A DNA stretch of 58,714 bases from Clostridia bacterium. GTDB lineage: Bacteria > Bacillota > Clostridia > Oscillospirales > CAG-272. Both the position numbers and the translations under genes were made by a program. A model generated the notes under the pieces. The model saw nothing but the letters and a program-made list of their open reading frames with translations, did no database searches and had not been told where the DNA came from. Positions 35,549-42,942 of this stretch are shown piece by piece; the stretch's first letter is position 1; every line of letters begins with the position of its first letter. Location of the stretch: contig JAFSSP010000020.1 of the NCBI GenBank assembly GCA_017450945.1, positions 96,954-155,667 on the forward strand, given 5' to 3'.

Positions 35549-37027
35549 TCACAAGAGGATACAGATGAGCCCCTGACTGCCCTCGTTGATGATGCGTTCA
35601 AGTGTTGTCGAGAGCTTTTCGCGTGATTCCTCGGGCATCCGCTCGAGTTTTTTGTGAAGCCCCTCGTTGATGAGATCGTAGAGCGACTTACCGAAGAGGT
35701 TGGAGTTCCAGATGCTTGCGGGATCGGCTTCAAATTCCTTGAGCAGATAGCGCACCATATCCTCCGACTGCGCCTCGGTACCGACCATGGGGTTGATCTC
35801 GGCCTCGATGTTGGCGCGGATCATGTGGATCGAAGGCGCCGCGGCGCGCAGTCTGACCCCGTAGCCGCCCGACTGCTTGACGATCTTCGGCTCTTCGAGT
35901 TTGAGATCCTCGACCTCGGGCATAACGATGCCGTAGCCGGTCTCCTCCACGCTTGAGAGCGCCGCGGCCACCTTTTCGTATTTCTCTTTGATCGCGGTCA
36001 ATTCCAGCATGCCGCAAAAGAGTTCGCCGTCATCCGCGATCGAAAGCCCGGTCAGTTCGCTGAGTGCCTGGTAGTAAAGTTCTGGCTTTGTGGCAAGGCT
36101 CAGGCTTGCTTTTCCGCTACCGAGATCCATGTGATCGACCGCGACCGACGCGATATATTCGTTTTCGGAAAGCCCGTGGAAGGCGGGTTCGACGTCCGCG
36201 ACCTTCGTGATCCCTGCGGCCGCCTTTTTGATCCCCTCCTCCAGAGAGGTACGGATTTTGTGCCCGGGCGCAAGCGAAGAAGTCCAGGCAGGAAGCGAGA
36301 TCGTCAGCTCTGTCACCGGGAATTCCGTGAGGAGCATCCCGAGGATCTGGCGGATATCCTCGGCGTCAAGCTCCATGCAGTTGACCAGCGCCACCGGAAC
36401 CTTGTATTTTTCTTCGAGTTCGTAGGCAAGCGCACGCGAGTCCTCGCGCTCCGGGTGTGCCGAGTTGAGAATGAGCGCAAAAGGCTTGCCGATCTCGCCG
36501 AGTTCGCGCACGACCCGCTCCTCGGCTTCCACATAGGCGGCTCTGTCAATATCGCCGATGCTGCCGTCGGTCGTCACGACCATGCCGACGGTCGAATGCT
36601 CGCGGATGACCTTTTCGGTCCCGGTCTCGGCGGCAAGAGAGAACGGCATGGGCTCGGGCGACCAAGGAGTTTTTACCATGCGGGTCTGCCCGCCTTCTTC
36701 CCCGCCCAAGGCGCCCTCGATCATGTATCCCACGCAGTCAATGAGCCGCACCTGCGCTTCGGCGTTGCCGTCAAGCAAAACCGAGACCGCCTCTTCCGGA
36801 ATGAATTTTGGCTCGGTGGTCATGACCGTTCTGCCGGCCGCGGCCTGCGGCAGCTCGTCACGCGCGCGGTCGCGCGCCCCGCCGGGAGCCATGTTGGGAA
36901 GCACCAGCGCTTCCATAAATCTTTGAATCAAGGTGGATTTTCCGGTTCTGACCGGCCCCACCACGCCAACGTAAATGTTGCCGCCGCACCGCTCGGCAAT
37001 ATCCTTGTAAATGTTTTGCTCCAGCAT
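35549..37027 (-). CDS. spoIVA: Stage IV sporulation protein A
   Basis: 492 residues. SpoIVA is the ATPase that polymerises on the outer forespore membrane to form the base of the spore coat. The P-loop GPVRTGKST is at residues 24-32, and a TRAFAC-like core has RLIDCVGYMIEGA and GMVVTTDGSIGDI. A long middle region precedes the characteristic C-terminus GSQGLICILL, which targets the forespore surface. Marks the organism as a spore former or a recent descendant of one. A SigE-type -10 box and an SD-occluding hairpin lie upstream (37036-37083). azlC and azlD lie upstream on the same strand. Confidence 0.96.
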   Translation of the reverse strand: MLEQNIYKDIAERCGGNIYVGVVGPVRTGKSTLIQRFMEALVLPNMAPGGARDRARDELPQAAAGRTVMTTEPKFIPEEAVSVLLDGNAEAQVRLIDCVGYMIEGALGGEEGGQTRMVKTPWSPEPMPFSLAAETGTEKVIREHSTVGMVVTTDGSIGDIDRAAYVEAEERVVRELGEIGKPFALILNSAHPEREDSRALAYELEEKYKVPVALVNCMELDAEDIRQILGMLLTEFPVTELTISLPAWTSSLAPGHKIRTSLEEGIKKAAAGITKVADVEPAFHGLSENEYIASVAVDHMDLGSGKASLSLATKPELYYQALSELTGLSIADDGELFCGMLELTAIKEKYEKVAAALSSVEETGYGIVMPEVEDLKLEEPKIVKQSGGYGVRLRAAAPSIHMIRANIEAEINPMVGTEAQSEDMVRYLLKEFEADPASIWNSNLFGKSLYDLINEGLHKKLERMPEESREKLSTTLERIINEGSQGLICILL

Positions 37028-37035
37028 AAATGATT

Positions 37036-37083
37036 CCTCCCATACAGCTGCAACTAAGATTGGTTGCTACAGTGTATGGGAGG
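37036..37083 (-). promoter_or_regulatory. spoIVA SigE-like -10 box within an SD-sequestering hairpin
   Basis: Perfect 11-bp inverted repeat (37036-37046 with 37073-37083) plus an inner GCAAC/GTTGC stem. In minus-strand RNA the 3' arm contains GGGAGG, the spoIVA Shine-Dalgarno, paired to CCTCCC of the 5' arm. The 5' arm and its edge also contain CATACACT (37078-37071), matching the SigE -10 consensus CATACAMT. The -35 side is not convincing. Transcription from it would start near 37063 and omit the 5' arm. Confidence 0.55.
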
Positions 37084-37105
37084 AGTTTTGGTTTTAGAAC
37101 AAGCG

Positions 37106-37414
37106 TCAGATCGGCAAAAGCGAAAAGAGGAAAGCGGCGGCGCTGGCCGAGAGCGCCACAACTGTCATGGGTGCATTGACGAGCGACAGGACGAGCGCCA
37201 CGGCAAATCCCACAAGAGCCGTCCAGATGTTCCCGGTGCTGTAAAAAACGGCCGGAAAGGTCATGGCGGCAAGCACGGCGTACGGAATATAATAAAAGAA
37301 ACTTTTTGCAAAGCGCGACTTGATCTTTTTGCGAAAGGCCGTAAAGGGGATCATGCGGATGAGATAGGTCGGGAGCGCCATACCGAGGATACAAAGGAAA
37401 AAGTTAAGCTTCAT
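37106..37414 (-). CDS. azlD: AzlD-type branched-chain amino acid exporter subunit
   Basis: 102 residues, four hydrophobic segments, with the family N-terminus LCILGMALPTYLIRMIPF and an end in SALLPI-like FLFSLLPI. AzlD is the small partner of AzlC; together they export branched-chain amino acids and analogues. It overlaps azlC by 11 bases. The 79-base gap to spoIVA holds the hairpin described there and no terminator. Confidence 0.9.
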   Translation of the reverse strand: MKLNFFLCILGMALPTYLIRMIPFTAFRKKIKSRFAKSFFYYIPYAVLAAMTFPAVFYSTGNIWTALVGFAVALVLSLVNAPMTVVALSASAAAFLFSLLPI

Positions 37415-38123
37415 GTTCTTCTTCCTCCTTCACCGGACGGATAAAGGAAACAAGGATCGCCGAGAGGATCGACGACAGGATGATCACATAGCCCTCCGGG
37501 ACTGCCGAGAGCGGCGGAATAAAGTGGAAACAGCAGCTAAACCCGATTGCAAAAAGGATCGTCAACAGAACGCCAAAACTCTTTTTTGCGGACGGGAGCA
37601 TGATTGAAAGGAACATGGCGTAAATGAGAATGCCGAGCGCTGTGCGGATCGATTCGGGCAAGAGCTGACCTGCAAAGGCGCCGAGCGCGGTGCCGAGCGA
37701 CCAGCCGAGATAGGGTGCGGTCATAAGCCCGTAAAAATAGGCGGGGCCGACCGGGTGCTCTTTGGAGACGGCAATGGCAAAAATCTCATCGGTGATGCCG
37801 AAAGACATGAGCAGCCTGTGCCGGGTCGTGCATTCGGGCGAGAGCTTTTGCGTCAGCGTAATGCCCATGAGCGCATAGCGGGCATTGATGACGATCTGCG
37901 TCAGAATCAACTCAAGGAACAGCCCTCCGGCGGCAAAAATGGCGGCTCCCGCCACCTGCCCCGCCGAGGTCAGGTTGGTCATGGAAATGAGAACGGCCTG
38001 AATCGCCGAAAAGCCGGAGGCAATCGCGGTGATCCCAAAGCCGAAGGAGACCGAAAGATATGCAAGACCTACGGGAATACCGTCCCGAAGTCCCTGTGAA
38101 TAGCGATAGGGTGAATGCGTCAT
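37404..38123 (-). CDS. azlC: AzlC-type branched-chain amino acid exporter
   Basis: 239 residues, large subunit of the AzlCD exporter (LIV-E family), with many helices and the family segments GIPVGLAYLSVSFGFGI, TNLTSAGQVAGAA, NARYALMGITL and GITDEIFAIA. The ATG at 38123 has Shine-Dalgarno AGAGGT about 6 bases upstream. The ATG at 38153 lies within the likely -10 box and is rejected. The C-terminal KEEEEHEA tail is cytosolic. Confidence 0.93.
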   Translation of the reverse strand: MTHSPYRYSQGLRDGIPVGLAYLSVSFGFGITAIASGFSAIQAVLISMTNLTSAGQVAGAAIFAAGGLFLELILTQIVINARYALMGITLTQKLSPECTTRHRLLMSFGITDEIFAIAVSKEHPVGPAYFYGLMTAPYLGWSLGTALGAFAGQLLPESIRTALGILIYAMFLSIMLPSAKKSFGVLLTILFAIGFSCCFHFIPPLSAVPEGYVIILSSILSAILVSFIRPVKEEEEHEA

Positions 38124-38151
38124 AGGATACCTCTTTACAAACGATACTGCC

Positions 38152-38162
38152 ATTGTACCACA
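38152..38162 (-). promoter_or_regulatory. Extended -10 promoter of azlCD
   Basis: Minus strand TGTGGTACAAT (38162-38152): TACAAT with an upstream TG. No good -35 is visible. Confidence 0.45.
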
Positions 38163-38239
38163 ATTTTTTCGTTTCGTGTTGCCTTTTTGAAAGAAATGCA
38201 CAAAAATTTCTTTTTTTGACAAAAATTGAAAAAAAGGGC

Positions 38240-38268
38240 TTTACAAACGCAACATCTTGTGCTATACT
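38240..38268 (+). promoter_or_regulatory. Promoter of the NCS2 permease gene
   Basis: TTTACA (38240-38245), 17-base spacer ending TGC, TATACT (38263-38268). Transcription would begin near 38274, exactly where the leader's closing stem begins. Confidence 0.7.
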
Positions 38269-38273
38269 TTATC

Positions 38274-38460
38274 CAGTGACACAAACGGCAGATGCGTGGG
38301 TGATCGAAAGTGAATACAAAAGCCCATTTTGCGCGCTGTCGGAATATCGTTTTGATTTTTCGTCGGCGTTATTTTTATGTCACTGACTCCCCGTTCCCCA
38401 TAGGTCCTTACGGTGCAGATTGACCGTATCGATAAATAAACTTTTTTGGAGGAGATCAAA
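38274..38460 (+). promoter_or_regulatory. Structured leader of the permease mRNA, unknown class
   Basis: A perfect 8-bp stem CAGTGACA/TGTCACTG (38274-38281, 38378-38385) closes a 112-base domain. Inside is a long arm with nested pairs CGGCAG/CTGTCG (one G-U), GCG/CGC and TGGG/CCCA, plus a small ATC/GAT hairpin. Directly after the domain lies CTCCCC, able to pair with the Shine-Dalgarno GGAGGAG (38450-38456). Next comes a hairpin TACGGT/ACCGTA. The layout suggests a ligand-responsive aptamer controlling translation. It does not show the purine-riboswitch core or a PyrR-binding loop. Read by eye, not folded by program. Confidence 0.5.
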
Positions 38461-39804
38461 ATGAAATTGATCTACAACGTCAAAGACAAGCCGAAGTTCG
38501 GCCAGGTCATCGTGTTTGCTCTGCAGCAGGTGCTGGCGATTTTGGCCGCCACGATCGCCGTCCCCGCGATCATCGGTAACGGCATGTCCCAGTCCGCCGC
38601 CCTCTTCGGCGCCGGCGTGGGTACCATTGTCTACCTTCTGTTCACAAAATTCAAGAGCCCGGTGTTCCTTGGCTCGTCTTTCGCCTTCATCGGTTCGATG
38701 TTTGCAGCATTCGCAGGCGCCGCTTCGGCTGCCGCCGGATATGCGGGACTCATCATCGGTGCGGCAATGGCAGGTCTTGTCTATGTCGTGATCTCGCTTG
38801 TGGTCAAATTCGCAGGCGTCAAGTGGATCGATAAACTCATGCCCGCCGTCGTCATCGGCCCCACCGTCTCGATCATCGGTCTCTCGCTTGCAGGCAACGC
38901 CGTCGCCGATCTTCAGGTCGGTAAGGTTGCTACCGCAAACACCTACCTTTGCATCGTCTGCGGTCTTGTGACCCTCTTTACCGTGGTCCTCTGCTCGGTC
39001 TACGGCAAAAAGATGGGCAAACTCATCCCATTTATTATCGGTATCTGCGCCGGCTACGCCGTGGCTTCGATCTTCACCGTCATCGGCATTGTCGCCGGCA
39101 ACGACGCGCTCAAGATCATCGACTTCAGCGTCTTCAGAGGCATGCAGATCTTCGCAGTTCCGGACTTCACCTTCATCACCGCGTTCAAGGGCTTCAAGGA
39201 TCTCACCGGAAGCTACATCGCAACGCTCGCAGCCGCCTATATTCCGGTTGCCTTCGTGGTCTTTGCAGAGCACATTGCCGACCACAAGAACCTCTCCTCG
39301 GTCATTGAATCGGATCTTCTCAAAGAGCCCGGCCTCCACAGAACGCTTCTCGGCGACGGCGTTGGCTCGATGGCAGGCGCTTTCTTCGGCGGATGCCCCA
39401 ACACCACCTACGGCGAATCGGTCGGTTGTGTGGCCATCACCGGTAACGCTTCGGTCATTACCATCCTCACCACGGCAATCATCTGCCTTGTGATCTCCTT
39501 CTTCAATCCCTTCGTGGTTCTGCTCGCTTCCATCCCGAACTGCGTGATGGGCGGCGTATGCATCACCCTCTATGGTTTCATCGCCGTCTCGGGTCTAAAG
39601 ATGGTGCAAAAGGTTGACCTCGGCGATAACGCAAACCTCTTCACGGTTGCGACCATCCTCATCTGCGGCATCGGCGGTCTTGCTCTCAACTTCGGTAAGG
39701 TCACCATCACCGAAGTCGCTACCGCTCTGATCCTCGGTATCATCGTTAACCTCGTGGTCTCCAAGGGCAAAAAAGAGAACAAAGAAAATAAGGAAGACAA
39801 ATAA
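38461..39804 (+). CDS. NCS2 family uracil/xanthine permease (UraA-like)
   Basis: 447 residues, about 14 membrane helices of the nucleobase-ascorbate transporter fold. It opens NVKDKPKFGQVIVFALQQVL and contains FVVFAEHIADHKNL, whose Glu matches the nucleobase-binding Glu of UraA. The signature FGGCPNTTYGESVG carries the second key Glu. UraA-type members import uracil with H+, and close relatives import xanthine or uric acid. The sequence looks nearer UraA but I would not fix the base. Shine-Dalgarno GGAGGAG. Terminator follows at 39822. Confidence 0.9.
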   Translation: MKLIYNVKDKPKFGQVIVFALQQVLAILAATIAVPAIIGNGMSQSAALFGAGVGTIVYLLFTKFKSPVFLGSSFAFIGSMFAAFAGAASAAAGYAGLIIGAAMAGLVYVVISLVVKFAGVKWIDKLMPAVVIGPTVSIIGLSLAGNAVADLQVGKVATANTYLCIVCGLVTLFTVVLCSVYGKKMGKLIPFIIGICAGYAVASIFTVIGIVAGNDALKIIDFSVFRGMQIFAVPDFTFITAFKGFKDLTGSYIATLAAAYIPVAFVVFAEHIADHKNLSSVIESDLLKEPGLHRTLLGDGVGSMAGAFFGGCPNTTYGESVGCVAITGNASVITILTTAIICLVISFFNPFVVLLASIPNCVMGGVCITLYGFIAVSGLKMVQKVDLGDNANLFTVATILICGIGGLALNFGKVTITEVATALILGIIVNLVVSKGKKENKENKEDK

Positions 39805-39821
39805 TCTTCCCGAATCATAAA

Positions 39822-39848
39822 AAGGCGTTCGCAAGAACGCCTTTTTTA
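39822..39848. terminator. Bidirectional terminator
   Basis: Perfect 9-bp stem AAGGCGTTC/GAACGCCTT with a GCAA loop (39822-39843). T-runs on both sides, serving the permease and the convergent acetyltransferase gene. Confidence 0.9.
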
Positions 39849-40433
39849 TTCTTTGTTTTGTCTTTCTTTCCACTCGTCATAGAGGATCGCACAGACGCCG
39901 ACGCTGACATAGTTGCCTTTGACAAGTCGCTCGCCGCGGTGCATTCCCTCGTAGGTCATGCCTACCTTTTCCATGACGTGGCGCGAGGCGTCGTTTCCTT
40001 CCATAAACTTTGCCTCAATGCGGTGGAGATGCAAGACCTCAAAACCAAACCGCAAAACTTCCGAGACCGCCTCGGTGGCAATTCCCCTGCCCCAATAGTC
40101 CGGGTTGAGAACGTAGCCAACTTCGGCGCTGTCCGATGCACAGTTAAAAGAGGTAAACCCGCAGGTGCCGATCATCTTGCCCTCGGCCTCGTACACGATC
40201 GCCCAATCGTAAAACATTCCGGCGCGATAGCGGCCTGCGATGTACTGCAAATATTCCCGCGTGTAATCCCGATCCGGGTGCGAGTGCCAGGTCAGATAGC
40301 GCGTCGTGTCCTTGCGGCTGGCATATTCGTAGAGATCGGCCGTGTCGGTCACCATCATGCGGCGCAAAGTCAGGCGCAGGGTGTGCAGTTCGGGAGGATT
40401 TGAAAATGTGCGATAGATGAGTTCTTTTTTCAT
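39846..40433 (-). CDS. GNAT acetyltransferase (RimJ/RimL type)
   Basis: 195 residues. GNAT fold with the acceptor-side start ELHTLRLTLRRMMVTD, a central MIGTCGFTSFN, the acetyl-CoA pyrophosphate loop LNPDYWGRGIATEAV near residue 112 and NDASRHVMEKVGMTYEG near the C-terminus. These fit enzymes that acetylate ribosomal protein N-termini or small amines. The ATG at 40433 follows AGGAGG. The frame stays open far upstream through the inverted-repeat element, but with no other ribosome-binding site. The promoter at 40740-40768 makes that element the mRNA leader. Confidence 0.92.
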   Translation of the reverse strand: MKKELIYRTFSNPPELHTLRLTLRRMMVTDTADLYEYASRKDTTRYLTWHSHPDRDYTREYLQYIAGRYRAGMFYDWAIVYEAEGKMIGTCGFTSFNCASDSAEVGYVLNPDYWGRGIATEAVSEVLRFGFEVLHLHRIEAKFMEGNDASRHVMEKVGMTYEGMHRGERLVKGNYVSVGVCAILYDEWKERQNKE

Positions 40434-40447
40434 CGTTTTTCCTCCTG

Positions 40448-40726
40448 TAGGCGCCAGAGATTCGAACCCGACCGCCTCTCGGCGGACAGTTTCGGTGCTT
40501 TTGCGCCTTAGCGATCTTGTCCTACCTCCAGTAGGACTGCGACCTCTGCGGCTGAAATCCCTCAAAACTGTCTTGGCGATAGGTGCGTAGCAGTTTTTAC
40601 AGAGCGGTTTTTCGTCGAGGCGCGAAAAAGCCGGCAGGCAATACGTCCGTATTGGCAAGGGCTTTGACAATGCATGGGCGGAAAAGCACCTGCAAAAACC
40701 GATTGGGTTCGGATCTCTGGTGCCTA
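40448..40726. repeat. 279-bp inverted-repeat element (MITE-like or structured leader)
   Basis: Terminal inverted repeats of 26 bp (40448-40473 and 40701-40726, 22 matches) enclose several hairpins: GTCCTAC/GTAGGAC, CAATACG/CGTATTG and AAAACTG/CAGTTTT. An inner partial repeat GGTGCTTTT recurs near both ends. The termini are bounded by TA, as with mariner-family MITEs. The ends contain GGTTCGAATC, recalling a tRNA T-arm, but no tRNA can be built. It occupies nearly all of the 40434-40739 gap and is transcribed as the leader of the acetyltransferase gene. Confidence 0.6.
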
Positions 40727-40739
40727 AAATCTTTTTTTC

Positions 40740-40768
40740 ATTATACCCAAAAACGCTGTTTTTTGCAA
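40740..40768 (-). promoter_or_regulatory. Promoter reading through the inverted-repeat element to the GNAT gene
   Basis: Minus strand TTGCAA (40768-40763), 17-base spacer, TATAAT (40745-40740). Transcription would start near 40733, just outside the element. Confidence 0.65.
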
Positions 40769-40789
40769 GGTTTTTTTTCAAAAAAGCCC

Positions 40790-40818
40790 TTTTCATTTTG
40801 GAAAAACTGTGGTAGAAT
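40790..40818 (+). promoter_or_regulatory. Promoter of the murE-like operon
   Basis: TTTTCA (40790-40795), 17-base spacer ending TGG, TAGAAT (40813-40818): extended -10 type, divergent from the GNAT promoter. Confidence 0.55.
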
Positions 40819-40854
40819 GAAAAAAAGAAAAACAAGAAAGAACAAGGAGGCGCT

Positions 40855-41256
40855 ATGCAGTTTTTGAAAGAAGAAGCACGCTCGGGCGAACTGGTCCCGG
40901 TCCTGCTCGGATTTTCTAAAGAAGCCCTGCGGGCTTCGAGAAGATTCTATCGAAAATACGGCGTCCTCTCGCACGTCTTTTGCAGCAGAATTCCGGTTTT
41001 GTTCCGGTTCTCCCTCTTTTTGAAATTTCATAAAGTGCGCGCAACCAGGGATGAGGCGCTCATGCTACAGGCGCTTCTTGATTTTGCCTGGCAGCTTGGA
41101 AACGCCGACGTCGTTCTTTACCTAGTTCCTTGCGCCGAGTCTTACGTCAGCTTTGTCTGGACGCACAGGGCCGAGTTGGAACGCTCCTATCTGTTGGCCG
41201 ATCCAAAGGAAATGCGCCGGGTCTGGTTTGGAGAAGACGAGGAGGCCTCGGAATGA
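40855..41256 (+). CDS. Unknown 133-residue protein upstream of murE-like gene
   Basis: Soluble, basic in the first half (RASRRFYRKYGVLSHVFCSR, then FRFSLFLKFHKVRAT) and acidic at the end (FGEDEEASE). No signal peptide; FCSRIPVLFRFSLFLKF could be a peripheral amphipathic helix. The segment LLDFAWQLGNADVVLYLVPCAESYVSFV looks alpha/beta. I do not recognise the family. Strong Shine-Dalgarno AAGGAGG. Overlaps the MurE-family gene by 4 bases (ATGA), so the two products are probably made together and may act together. Confidence 0.8.
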   Translation: MQFLKEEARSGELVPVLLGFSKEALRASRRFYRKYGVLSHVFCSRIPVLFRFSLFLKFHKVRATRDEALMLQALLDFAWQLGNADVVLYLVPCAESYVSFVWTHRAELERSYLLADPKEMRRVWFGEDEEASE

Positions 41257-42728
41257 AGCTCTCCGAACTGCTCACTCCGCTTGGCTTTTCTGCGCCCGGC
41301 ATCGAAGTGGATGCAATCATACAATCAACGATCGACGCCGGGCCGAATACACTTTTTGTCTGCATCAAAGGACTTGCCGCCGACGGACACGAGCTTGCAC
41401 CCAAAGCTTATGAGAAAGGTTGCCGGGCCTTTATCGCCGAGCATCCCCTTGCGCTTCCCGCCGACGCGCTCTGCTTTTTTGTTCCCGACAGCCGCGCGGC
41501 GCTCGCCTCGCTTGCCGCAACTTGGTACCATAATCCAAGCCGCCGCCTTGCCGTGGTCGGTGTGACCGGAACCAAAGGAAAAACCACCACAGCCGAACTG
41601 CTTGCAAAAATTCTTTGCGACAATGGAATTCCTGCAGGATATATCGGTACCAACGGGATCTCTTACGGAGACAAGCACTTCCCCACCGCCAACACAACCC
41701 CTGATCCCCTAACGCTTCAAAAGGCGCTCTTTGACATGGCCGAATGCGGGATGAAGGCCGCCATCATCGAGGTTTCCTCGCAGGCGATCGTTCAGCACCG
41801 GGTGGACGGGATCAACTTCTCCGCCCTGCTCTTTACCAATTTTTATCCCGACCACATCGGCGTTGGCGAACACCCGGATCTTGCCTCCTATCAGGCGGCC
41901 AAACACAAGCTGTTTGCCGAATTTGAAGCAGAGACGATCCTTTACAATGCGGACGATCCGGCCGCGCGCGAGATTGTTTTCCCCAACCTTGCAAAAAGCC
42001 TTTTTGCCTGCTCGACCGAGGATGAAAGCACCGACTTTTTTGCAAAGAATATTTGTTTCACCAAGGATAATGGCCTTCCCGGTCTATCCATGACGCTCTT
42101 GGCAAAAGGCGAGACTGCCGACTGCAAGCTCTCCCTGCCGGGCATGTACAATGCCAAAAACGCCCTGCTCGCCGCCGCCTGCGCAAAGGCAGTCTTTGGC
42201 GTTTCGCTCTCCGACGCGGCAAAAAGCCTTGCCCATGCGAGCGTTACCGGCAGAGCCGAATGGATTTTGCTCTCCAGCGGTGCGCACGCCGTCATCGACT
42301 ACGCGCACAACGGCGAGAGTCTCAGGCAACTGCTTTTGACCTTGCGGGAATACCGCCCGGAAAGGCTTATTTGCCTCTTCGGTTCGGTCGGCGGGCGCAC
42401 GCAGATTCGCAGACAAGAGCTGGGAGAGGTCGCGGCATCGCTCTCTGATCTTGCAATCTTAACCTCCGACAATCCCGGCGAAGAAGACCCGACTGCAATT
42501 CTTTTGGATATTGCAAACGCCTTTGTGGGTTCGCCCACGCCTTATAAGATCATCCCGGATCGCCGCGAAGCCATCCTTTATGCCGTCCGCGAGCTGAAAA
42601 AGGGCGACATCCTGGTGCTTGCCGGCAAAGGGCAGGAAACCTATCAGCTCATCGGAAAAGAAAAAATCCCCTTCTCCGAGCGAGAGATTTTGAAAGAGGC
42701 CGACGAGGCAATGAAAGTTTCCAAATAA
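41253..42728 (+). CDS. murE: MurE-family Mur ligase
   Basis: 491 residues. Mur ligases join an amino acid to a UDP-MurNAc peptide using ATP. P-loop VTGTKGKTTT at 104-113, substrate segment ANTTPDPLTLQ, VSSQA near 175, and C-terminal DYAHNGES at 349-356. The amino-acid-selecting motif is DNPGEEDP (406-413), with Gly409 where DAP-adding MurE has Arg (DNPR). DYAHNG in place of DYAHTP and FGSVGGRTQIRR recall the MurE-like paralogues of Clostridia. The added residue (DAP, Lys or other) is thus uncertain. The gene stands outside a division-wall cluster and may be a second MurE. Confidence 0.88.
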   Translation: MKLSELLTPLGFSAPGIEVDAIIQSTIDAGPNTLFVCIKGLAADGHELAPKAYEKGCRAFIAEHPLALPADALCFFVPDSRAALASLAATWYHNPSRRLAVVGVTGTKGKTTTAELLAKILCDNGIPAGYIGTNGISYGDKHFPTANTTPDPLTLQKALFDMAECGMKAAIIEVSSQAIVQHRVDGINFSALLFTNFYPDHIGVGEHPDLASYQAAKHKLFAEFEAETILYNADDPAAREIVFPNLAKSLFACSTEDESTDFFAKNICFTKDNGLPGLSMTLLAKGETADCKLSLPGMYNAKNALLAAACAKAVFGVSLSDAAKSLAHASVTGRAEWILLSSGAHAVIDYAHNGESLRQLLLTLREYRPERLICLFGSVGGRTQIRRQELGEVAASLSDLAILTSDNPGEEDPTAILLDIANAFVGSPTPYKIIPDRREAILYAVRELKKGDILVLAGKGQETYQLIGKEKIPFSEREILKEADEAMKVSK

Positions 42729-42735
42729 AAACAAG

Positions 42736-42768
42736 CGAGCCGTGTAGATCTTGCACGGCTCGTTTTTT
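42736..42768 (+). terminator. Terminator of the murE-like operon
   Basis: Perfect 9-bp stem CGAGCCGTG/CACGGCTCG (42736-42762) followed by six Ts. Confidence 0.9.
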
Positions 42769-42800
42769 ACTTTTGAAACAGTTTTTTGAAAGGGTGCGTA

Positions 42801-42855
42801 CACCTCATCCACCAACGCGCGGCGCGTTGGTCTCCCTTCCCCTACTGGGGAAGGC
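42801..42855. repeat. Double-hairpin intergenic repeat
   Basis: CCAACGCGC/GCGCGTTGG (42812-42830) and CCTTCCCC/GGGGAAGG (42835-42854) follow CACCTCATCCA. The pattern resembles the dispersed short hairpin repeats of Clostridial genomes and has the same style as the element at 29949. No coding potential. Confidence 0.5.
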
Positions 42856-42942
42856 TGGCAAAAATCGCAGTTTCGGTGCACGCCGGAATTCTTTTTGAAT
42901 CGGAGCAAAAAACATAAATAAAATGTTTACAGTTTTTTCGGA

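Noticed and set aside
38274..38385. Purine riboswitch before the NCS2 permease
   Set aside because: The domain is too long and lacks the conserved three-way-junction core and paired 7-base hairpins of purine aptamers.
40448..40474. Possible tRNA 3' half (GGTTCGAATC with a GGCGCC acceptor-like end, minus strand)
   Set aside because: The T-stem does not pair properly, no anticodon or D arm of fitting spacing exists, and the same sequence occurs inverted at the other end of the element.
40434..40835. N-terminal extension of the acetyltransferase through the inverted-repeat element
   Set aside because: The frame is open by chance but the extension is out of family, crosses the promoter, and the internal ATG at 40433 has a perfect AGGAGG.
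41709..42416. Antisense open frames within the MurE-like gene
   Set aside because: Short, mutually overlapping and without ribosome sites; the plus-strand ligase is complete.
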